This document shows, piece by piece, positions 55,335 through 64,000 of a stretch of DNA of 64,000 bases. Source of the stretch: Coriolopsis trogii (taxonomy: Eukaryota > Basidiomycota > Agaricomycetes > Polyporales > Polyporaceae); the NCBI GenBank assembly GCA_020543525.1, contig JAHYIO010000004.1, forward strand, positions 2,046,001-2,110,000, read 5' to 3'. The stretch's first letter is position 1; every line of letters starts with the position of its first letter. The notes beneath the pieces were generated by a model. It did not search any database. It had not been told where the DNA came from and worked only from the letters and a program-made list of their open reading frames with translations. The position numbers and the translations under genes were made by a program.

Positions 55335-58300
55335 AGTACAGGGGCGAGTGATCCGCCATCCGACTCGGATGCAGACGCGGACTCGGACTCGCGTTCGCTG
55401 CCGCCTGCAGTCTCTGGCATTGCTGCAGGGTTGCGAGGCTGGGAGGACGCAGCGACGTGCCATCCGGCCGCGTCCGTGCCTTGAGAGGGCGTTAGGCTGC
55501 TCCTGGCATCCGCAGTAACTTCAGGGACAGCTGGATCTTCTGTGTCAGACGCGACGCCCTCAAGGGTTCGATGCAAGCCTCCGCCGGACGGCCTGAGAGC
55601 ATCCGGCTCGTTCGAGCCATCAGCTCCAACGCGAGGTTCACTAGACAACATCGTCTCGGGTGGAATGGATTCGGCTAAGGTCAGAGCGAGCCCGGGATGT
55701 TCGCGAGCATTGGACGAGACATGCGGTGTCTGCGATGTGGCCTGAGGGATACAGGTGCTGGCAGACTCGGATGAGGCTCGAACAGGAGTACCTCAGAGCG
55801 GGAGAGAGACATGTAGATCGGCACTGTCAGAGGATGTTGGTGGAGATTCCTCGACAACTTCCGGGATGTGATGAAGTGACTCGTCGACGATCTCGTGCTG
55901 AGGGGGTGTCGAAGACGGTCGATTGGATCCAGATGCGAGCTGAACAGTCTCGGCTAGGACCTGTGGCCTATCAGCGGCCCCTAATACACATCTATCCAAA
56001 GGGTGAGGTTGGGAGGACGACACGCCGTATACACCAGGCTGTTCAGCCATCGACAAAGCATCTACGTCGTTGTTCAGCGAGGGCTCCGTCGCATGCGTAG
56101 GGTCGGCAGCAGCTGAGTCACTTGACTCTCGCTCGACGGTCACAGTTGTCAGGCGCAAGACTGGGACCAAAGTCTCACAGACTTCCGGCGGCGCATCCCT
56201 GGCCTTGCTCCCAGTCTGAATATTGAGCGACGTCGCATCACGGCCGTCTTTACCAGACCCCTCGGACGGCATGGCTGCATCCGACGGAGTTCGCGCTTGT
56301 TGTACCCATCCTACATACTGTGTTCCATTCCCGATTGTAAGCCCAGAACACAATACAGCCAGAGCCACAAATTCGCACCTGCTGAGGCGATATGAGACCG
56401 AGTTCACCATTCCGCATCCCTCGTATCCATTCGCTGTTGGCGTACAACATCGAAAATGGACGGTGCGACCCATCCCCTTCATACGCATCGAGCAGTCGAC
56501 TCAAGCCCTTGACAAGTTCCCGGGAGAGTACTCCACATCCGCTACCATGAATGCGCAGCGTGTCCAGGAGGTCATCCACGTATTCTTCATATGCTGTCCA
56601 CTGCCGCAAGAACAGAGCGTTCCCAAAGTCCATGAAGGCATGGCGAGTGTAGGCGCGAATGATGTCGACCGTCTTTGTTTCCTCGGGATCGCCTTCTTCC
56701 TTGGCCTGCGTCGTGATGCACGTCATCAGCAGAAGATGTAGAGCACGAGCGTAGACTGCCGTGATCGAGGGATTGGGCGTCGAATGTTGATGGAATATGA
56801 GATGGATCGCGGCGAGAGCAACTGCGAGATAATTGATGTGTGAGTGCTGCGAGCTACAATGAAGTGTATGTGCAGCTCACGAAAGCGGCGCGTCATGATG
56901 TTTAGCGGGAGCTTGCGGTTTTGCATCAACCACAGCTGAGAGTACGCTTTCCACAGACTATCTGACTGATATTCTTCTTCTGACGGCCAAGCGGGATGCT
57001 TGAATCTGTCACCTATCACGACCGCCAAAGTCATCAATGCAAGATTGGCACTTGGCGAATCAGGCAGTGCTCTTGATCCCTTGAAATATGGCTTAACGAA
57101 ACCGATCAAGCTGGAGTCGAGATACAAACATGATAGAAGTAACATGGCGTTACTGAAGGCGGCAGATGTCTGATACGTCCAATGCCGCCGCTCGTCGTTG
57201 TTCCCAGCCCCACCTCGATGGTGCACATTCTCCTTCTCAATCTGAAGGAGGCACTGGGTAGCGTCGTCAACCTCCAGTTGCAAAATGCACGGAGTGGCAG
57301 TATTGAGGTAGGAAACGTCCATCGTGGTCGTGTAGGCGGTGAGAATGGTGGCCACATCCAGCTTGCCCCTCATATCTTCGAGTAGCTTCCGCTCACGTGC
57401 ACTCCATGCTAGACCCTCCACAAAGTCCATCGCAACAAGAGCTAGGTGTGTGCAGATTGAGCCCAGTCTTGGATGAGTGTCCTCCAACGCCTCGGAGAGG
57501 CTTTCGAGGTACTCGGGGAGTCGATGCGATGCAGTGGCGATTGGCCGAGTACCAATGCGGATGATCTCGAAAACTGCCCGTGATGCCGGTGACACATATG
57601 AGCAGCCATAGACAATGGACGGAAGGACGGTCGTCGCGATAGTGAAGAGAAGTAGGATGCCCACGAAGACTGATGCGATGGAGGCGACCGTACGGTTCAA
57701 ATGCCACAGAAGCACGAGGAGGCCGGCGAAGAATAGGACTGATGCGACCTGCAGCAAGACTGGGAGGAAGGCAACAATCGCCTCGACGCGCCATTTGATC
57801 AAGTTGTTGAGGCGGTGTTGTCGGAGGCGGGCAGTCTGGCGTGAATTGCCGGACAAGCCGGAGCTGTATTCGTTCAACCATTGCTTGACGAGGATTCCGA
57901 CGGAGGCGGCCGAGAGACTGAATATGAGGCTTGAGAACCAGAGTGCGTTCAACCAGACGGCCCAGTTGGGGACGGAGGGGGAAGGAGAGAGCACGGCAGC
58001 CCGAGTCGTGGCAGGAAGGGTGGAGTTGACGAAGCGGTCATTCACTGTGAAGCTGCCCAACTGAGCGGAAATCCGCTCCAGTGCGTCAAGCACGGGGTCA
58101 GGGGATTGAGGTGTGAGCATAGAGTAGGATTGGACGTTGAATGCGGTTAGAATGGCTGAGAACAGACCGGCCTGTTGTGTTGTTGTAAGATGGAGAGCAC
58201 ACGCAAAGTGTAGGCGACTCACGTAGACGAGTAGCGTATCGATCTCGCTATTCCATCTCTTGACGTTTTCGTCGCTGTAGCTCTTGACCGCATCTGCCAG

Positions 58301-58648
58301 TTTTGCCCATGCTTTCGCTCTATCATCCTCGTTACACCCAGGCTTCACAACACCGACATCGAACCAATATCTCTGAAACGCGACGGGTTTGTTAAACTTG
58401 CAAACATGATGCACATCAGGAAATACTCACCACAATGTCGGGCAACGACCATGGTAGCTTGGGTATGTCCTGAAGCGCGGTTGAAGTCGTCAATAAGGTC
58501 GTATGAATCCATAACTCACATCGGGCATTGAGGAACCCGCATTCTCATGCCCGGGCTCAACTTCTGGGACTGCATCTTCAGGCGAGTTGGCCCCGGCATT
58601 GTTCAAAAGTGAGTCGGGATGGGCAGCAGGGCGCAAAGTAGTCGACAT
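55335..58648 (-). pseudogene. DUF6535 domain membrane protein, copy B
   Basis: The start is the ATG at 58,648, equivalent to 4,767 in copy A, with the same exon order. Hallmarks are AGLFSAILTAFNVQSYSM, membrane segments near 57,950 and 57,790-57,690, and the soluble part with TKTVDIIRAYTRHAFMDFGN. The copy has a TGA at 55,793-55,795 where copy A has GGA, which removes the Ser/Pro-rich tail, and the tail is further interrupted by the MITE at 55,020. The membrane domain remains open, so a shortened protein is still possible. The frame change near 56,870 is shared with copy A. Confidence 0.75.
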
Positions 58649-59303
58649 GGGGGATGAGGACAGGAGGGCAGCGATGGAACGATGGCCACCCGTGGGCTGT
58701 GGACGAGTGCAGCGTGGTCAGAGTGCGGCCTTGACTTGAGGCATGTATCTATTCGGATCCGAAGACACGGCATGATCATACAGGTGCCACCTCGCCGGGA
58801 CAGCCATGTTGCCATCGAGCTCCTCGTCTGTCCCTGGGGCCTTCGAGACAGCCAGTCCCCTCCCACTTCAGCCCTTCCTTCCCGCTCTGTTTGCACCATG
58901 ATGCATGAGCTCAGACGTACGCGGAAGGCCCTTGGCCTACAGCGGCGCTCGCCCCAGTTCACGCTCACTACCACGCCGGCTGTCATCCGATCAGGTTCCA
59001 TTCATGGCATTGTACGCACGAGTGTCAGCTTCACCGCGCACGGTCATGCCAGTCTTCGTACGCAGTTCTGAGCGTATCACCTATGTCCTCTCGGTATCTA
59101 GTAGGCATACTCTACAAAGCCTCTCACCAGCGTGCGCCCCGAGCTCGTTCCGTCTATCATCAAGATCTGAACGTCCCTCTCCTCGGATATTCTTTCGTAC
59201 TCACCTATTGTACATCAAGCACGACAGTCCAAGGCAGCCAGACTTCCATGCATCGAAACACGTTGGCAAATTTACTATACCTGCCTTCGCTGTAGGCATT
59301 CTG
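58649..59303. other. Upstream region of DUF6535 copy B
   Basis: It matches 4,768-5,380. It presumably contains the promoter of the DUF6535 gene. No gene is recognised. Confidence 0.4.
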
Positions 59304-59940
59304 TCATGCTCGGGCGCGCGTATCCAGACTTCCAATCTTACGGTACATCGAAGCCGCAGTCCGGGTACCACAGCGTCTCCTCGCGCAGTACCAGAAGCTC
59401 ATCATCGTCGCCCTCCCTTCGTCGACACCGAGATCTATGAGAAGCGCGGTGTACGCCAGCAACGCGCCCAGGCAGTCCTGCACCAGGTGCGACACGAGCG
59501 GCAGAGAGAAGGGCAGGAAATGGTCATGGAGGCGGTTGGCGTACCTCCGAGGGCGCGGCGACGTCTCTGCCACGAGGAGTTGTGGCCAGGGCAACTTGCA
59601 AAACGCATGCGACTAGATAGATTCGATCTCAGTGAGAAAAAACGGATGCACATGGCGAAGAGGCATGAGATATTGTCGACGACCTCTTGGAAGACGACAG
59701 CTTCATATCGTCCGGGGAGGCGACGGCCATCTGTCGTCCTCGTTCCGGCATTCCGAGAAGGCGGATATCGTGAGGAGCTCCTAGAGCGCAAGTATCAGGC
59801 TGGAAGCGTGCTCGTCGTATTGAGGTGAAGGTGACTATGCGATCAGAGAGCAGGAGGGGGATCAAAGGAGCGCGGTCGCCCTTGTCAAAGACAGTTGGCG
59901 ACGGTCCTGAGGCTATACAGTAGCCCTAGCGAATCCCGGA
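59304..59940 (-). pseudogene. Extra importin-13-like fragment, only in this unit
   Basis: The minus strand encodes SHLVQDCLGALLAYTALLID and DEGRATMMSFWY, a diverged version of the HEAT block found at 6,530-6,720 and 61,100-61,260. It has no counterpart in the unit at 1-13 kb, so it is a separate duplication or part of a second decayed gene. Confidence 0.45.
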
Positions 59941-60115
59941 ATAACAATGTACAGACATGATCGATCAGCCGGCATCAGGAGCAGAACAACTAGTTCACTG
60001 TCCGGCGCACTTGCAGGAGCACTCACCTGGAGGGCATGGTATCATACACGTCCTGTTCTGACTCGCTTCGCCCCTGGGCACTAGCGCGCCACCGCCTCCA
60101 GGTTCCTACGGGTCC

Positions 60116-61612
60116 TCAAAAGGAGCATGGGCAGCAGCTCGTTCGTGTGGGCGCGAGGCGCTGCGTTGCGAGGTCCGCGCTCACGAATATATGCTTCGCT
60201 CCCATCTCAGCACGGAGTGGGCGAGCGTCATGACTGTGTTGCGGGTCGAGACAGTGGACAGGGTGTAGAACAGGATGGAGTCTAGGACGTGTGCGGATCT
60301 CCAGCCAGGGCTTCAACTGCTCTGGAGAAGCGGAGAGGAGAGCGCGTACGTACCTGCTGTGTTGAGGACACGTATGACAAGAGTTTCGTCGTCGGCCTTG
60401 GCCTCCTGCGCTGTGATGTAGTCGTTGGACATGCGGCTGTAGTGGGCAGAGTAGAGCATGGCGGCTTTGCGGCTAGCTCGATAGTCCGGCTTGCTCGCGC
60501 CGTTCCGCATCGGAGTAGACGAAGGCAAGGTGCTTGGGACTGTACTCCGCGCGCCGTTCGAACATACCAAGCATGGTCAAGTCGATTCCGAGCGGGTGCC
60601 TGACAGTTTCGCTAGTCGCGCCCCGGCCCTACACCGTTGGTGCAGTTGTCCTGTACAGGCCGAGTGCGTGCTTGCAGTAATGACAGCGAGGGTCAAATCA
60701 GATCGACTGTGTGAGATGCAGAAGCGAGGAGGCGTATATCGCTAGCAACCACGGAGCTTTCTTCGTGCGGAGGGTTTCTTATGTTGCACATGAAGGGCGC
60801 TCGTAACAGGATACGGTCGCAAAGGGTCCCTTCGAGTAAGCAGAGAACCCTGAACATAGCTACAGTATATGCGGATCGTGAGGGTAGAGTCCGGGGTATG
60901 TTTTGACAGCATCGCAACCTATGTGGGGACATAGAGGTGGAGACTGTTATGCTCATCACCTGAAGTAGAGCAACACAAGCAGGACAGATGTCGCGACGAA
61001 AAGAGGCCGCTACAGCGAAGGGCCAAGCGCAGCAGCAAAAAGGTCACGCAGACTGGAGAGGTGGTCCACATACTACACGGCATCTCCATCCTCCGCGACA
61101 TCGAAGCCGTAGTCCGAGTTCCGCACCGCCTCTTGAACAGGTACCAGAAGCTGAGCGTCATCTCGCTCTCCTCTTCGTCGATCCCATAGTACCCAGGAAG
61201 AGCGGTGTACGCCGGGAGCAGCGTCAGGTACTTTTGCACTGAATGCGCCACGAGCGGCACAGGGGGGGAGAGAAAACGGCGATCGGGGCTGCTGGTGTAC
61301 TTGGGAGCGCACGGTGATGTTCGTCGCGAGGTACATCGCGGAGTAATCGCCGAGCGCGACGAGCGCGCCTTACCATGCGGTTGAGATATCTCGCTGACGA
61401 AGCTCTCTGCAAAAGGGATTAGTGAGATGTGGGGCGAAGTGCGTGGGATCGGGATGGGCATACCCTGGATAGTCTCTTGCGTGATGCATATCGATGGAGC
61501 CAGAGCAGCAGGGGCTCTGCGACGGTCCGCGTTCCCGTAGCGTCCGAGACAGCGCATATCGTGAGGAGTTCGCATAGCACGTTAGGAGCCGGCTAGAAGC
61601 TCGCTCGTTGTG
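60116..61612 (-). pseudogene. Karyopherin-beta (importin-13-like) remnant, copy B
   Basis: It matches copy A at 5,410-7,060 block by block. The clearest stretch is SVQKYLTLLPAYTALPGYYG followed by IDEEESEMTLSFWYLF (about 61,260-61,110). Upstream, LCELLTICAVSDATGTRTVA and a GT-AG intron are readable. Frame changes and stops separate the blocks. Because both copies carry similar damage, decay began before the duplication. Confidence 0.55.
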
Positions 61613-61829
61613 TCACAGAGTATGTGATTCCGTGATTGAAACTATGAGTGAGAGAGCGGGAGTGGGACCAGAGGAGTGAGGTTGCTGTTGTCGTGCCAGA
61701 GTTCGTGGGTCTGCTACAGGAGCACGAGAAGGCCGGCGACCCATATTGGACAGGCATTCCATAGTGGCTTCGGCGAGCCAGAGCGTACACAGTCGCGACA
61801 CTCGCGAGCACAATGGATTGCCTCGAAGG

Positions 61830-62433
61830 GTGTGTCCTGCTTCGCGCTGGTCGCGCTGATGCCCTTCGGGGAGGGAGGGAAGGTGATTGAGAAATCGACT
61901 ATGGGAGCCTGAAACGGTAGGTTTCGTCAAACCTTGTCTTACCGTCCCCATACATGAGACCATGTGTCGCGTCGAGGAAGACGAGGTAGTAGTTGTCGTG
62001 GGTGGGAATATCTCAAAGGGAGAGGTGTATGGAACGCTTAGAGCTCGCCGCAGGGACTGTTGAGGTACGGAGGGTGAGCGTCGGGAGCGGAAGGCCGGAT
62101 TGGTGGCAGGTTGGGGACCAAGACCGAGTGAGAGAAAGGAGAACGTACCGTCTCTTGCGACGAAGATGAGTCCGTCCGAGCTCATACGCGTGAGCTTGAT
62201 GTCCCTCCAAGAGGTCGTGCTCCATGTTACGGGGCTGACAGCGTTGTTTGACCGCTGGATTCACTACCCAGGCACAGAAAGCATGAAGTAGGCTGTGAGG
62301 GCAAATCGTGGAGAGAGTCTGGCATACCGTAACTCGGATCTTCAGAGCTGCACTGACAGTTTGCATCAGCTAACGGGGGAAGGTACCACGCGAAGAACAG
62401 CGTGATAAGGCTACTAGGGATGTAGGAGAGCAT
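61830..62433 (-). pseudogene. Kre9/Knh1-like secreted protein, copy Z
   Basis: The start MLSYIPSSLITLFFAWYLPP at 62,433 gives a hydrophobic signal-like segment ending at ADANC. The later blocks are degenerate: the GVTSVDIE region survives only as traces near 62,170-62,220, and IPTHDNYYLVFLDATHGLMY near 61,960-62,010 keeps the family's DDYYLLFLN signature. The GPI-type C-terminus seen in copy Y is not found. It is not expected to make a full protein. Confidence 0.6.
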
Positions 62434-64000
62434 GCTGGATGAAGTGGATAGTTTCGTCTGCGGTCTCGATTGTATTGCGAGAATGAGCGACCAGCAAGAC
62501 ATTGTTCGTGACAAAGGAAGGCGAATACGGCGGATGGCAGCGCAAGGGATGTCGAGAGGACCAGCGAGAGGAGGAACAGAGGAGAGTGAGCCGATGTCGA
62601 CCGGTCCGGGTCGTGCCGGCAATGCCCGGAAGCGATAGCAAACGCCCAGCAACGCTCTCTCCCGAGTCTCTAGTCTGTCGCTCGTGCTCGACGGCCCAAC
62701 AAGCTTGACTGCCTGTACTCGTCTCCTCGCTTTCTCTGTTGCCTGTCTGTCTCTGCACGTCCTGGGTGTCACTACAACTCGCTTTCTTGGCTTCTTCACT
62801 GGAACAGAGCACGCTATCGCCTCTTCGACGTTCGGCTCCCCACCACGATCCGGCCCCAAGCCGATGCGCACCTGCACGTCCCGGGAATGCATGGTCCGTC
62901 GCACAGCTGGCTCGGGTGGGAGGACGGGTGGGCTATCTGCGTGGATACTACCAGGCTTTGGTGAGTCGGCACTCGTCTTCGCCTTGCCGGGTCCTACTCC
63001 GCACACTGGCATCCGTCTCAACTCATCCCACTGCATACTCCATATCTACTTGTTCGGTACACGCGCTCAAGGTCTTGTAGACTCCACCCAGTAGGTAGCG
63101 GCCTGTGCAGTAGTACTTCTCGGACATGCGATCCATGCGTATGCTAGGACACCGCCGGCATCCAGGCACCGACCGAACTCCCGAGGACCAGCATCCTCCG
63201 CTCGCCTTTCTATGAATTCACGTGAGCTTCCGACCCCATTCTGGGGTGTCGCCTCCTTCCACGCCCTGGACATAGGTAAAGGCCAGCCCTGTTGAACGTT
63301 GCTCATCGCCTCGTACGTATGCGAGCTCTTCGATGTTTGTCGTCCACTCGCGTCCTCTCTGGTGCTCATTTCACACGAGATGCTTCCAGGTGGTTACACG
63401 GACGAGGACAATCGTACCGCCACCCATGGGCTCTGCAGAAATACCAACGCTGCTTCTGCATGTGGAGCCCACTAGCATCGTGGGACCGCTCGCGCGAGAC
63501 GAGCTTGTGGTACGCATGGCTCACTAGGACTTCGACGAGATACACGCCTTGTTCCAACGTAAGTTCCATTGTTTGCCTCTTCATGCGTAATATCGCTGCA
63601 CTCAGGAAAAGCCTCGTACACGCCAAACTTCGTCTGGTGCGAGTCTGCCGGTCGACACGAACTTAATCTCGGCCATGGTCCACTTGCCGCCCCCCATCCG
63701 TCCCAGCAATCATTCGATGCCGCCTCCTTGCTCCCGGCGTCACTATCTCTCGTTTCTGTTGACCACGGCGACCTCGCGCCACTCCTTCAACATCCTCCTG
63801 CTGGCTTTCCAGTGTCCAGAGCCTTATACGCACGCGCAGAAAGTCCAGACCCCGGCCACGCAGCTGAGCGTGGATCCGTTCGCTGCTCCTGCTTGCCCTC
63901 TCGGCCCTGCCGAGGCGGTCGCCAGCAGAGAACGCATGGGATCGTGTCGCGCCGCGCCGCGATGTCACGCTCTCGCAGGTACGACGTCTACATACGGACC
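62434..64000. repeat. Tail of the last array unit (continues outside the window)
   Basis: It matches 7,990-8,600 (62,580-63,150), 12,300-12,560 (63,290-63,540) and 90-400 (63,670-63,980). A trace of the AKR1-like ankyrin block lies near 63,100-63,220. The full AKR1/F-box insert of the middle unit is missing here. No intact gene is seen. Confidence 0.5.

Noticed and set aside
1..64000. tRNA, rRNA, CRISPR or bacterial operon features
   Set aside because: Nothing with the needed structure was seen, and intron-rich eukaryotic genes make prokaryotic features unlikely.

Overview
The window looks like genomic DNA of a mushroom-forming basidiomycete (Agaricomycetes, possibly Polyporales). Genes are split by roughly 50-65 nt GT-AG introns. 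The families seen are typical of that group: DUF6535 membrane proteins, Kre9/Knh1-like secreted proteins, F-box proteins, Tad-like LINEs, and multi-exon DNA-transposon genes. I see no rRNA, tRNA or CRISPR signal.

Two kinds of DNA are present. The outer parts (1-13.7 kb and 54.7-64 kb) are a decayed tandem array. Each unit carries, on the minus strand, a DUF6535 gene, a karyopherin (importin-13-like) remnant and a Kre9/Knh1-like secreted-protein gene, followed by a conserved non-assigned tail. The middle unit also holds a broken AKR1-type palmitoyltransferase and an F-box fragment.

The middle (about 13.7-54.7 kb) is a set of nested insertions that can be taken apart from the sequence. (1) A two-gene DNA transposon of about 9.5 kb split one array unit. 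Its first gene starts with a ubiquitin-like domain ending in Gly-Gly. (2) A full-length Tad-like LINE of about 6.3 kb landed in intron 1 of that gene, leaving an 11-13 bp target duplication (15,075-15,085 and 46,593-46,603). (3) The LINE was then hit twice inside its reverse-transcriptase ORF: by a 1,241 bp hAT-type non-autonomous element with an 8 bp duplication (17,630-18,870), and by a 23,956 bp element (18,912-42,867) with imperfect terminal inverted repeats and a 6 bp duplication (CACTCC). Removing each insertion restores reading frame or intron.

The 24 kb element is the most interesting object. It carries an intact four-exon, 544-residue integrase-core (DDE) protein, a HECT-type ubiquitin ligase gene broken by a 17 bp tandem duplication, a KDM3-like JmjC gene, a dead protein-kinase copy, a fungalysin (M36) fragment and several unrecognised genes. 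I infer that it is a giant, gene-carrying DNA transposon, perhaps mobilised by the integrase-core protein.

Most stop codons that break genes here are explained by C-to-T change (CGA to TGA, CAG to TAG), which suggests cytosine methylation followed by deamination.
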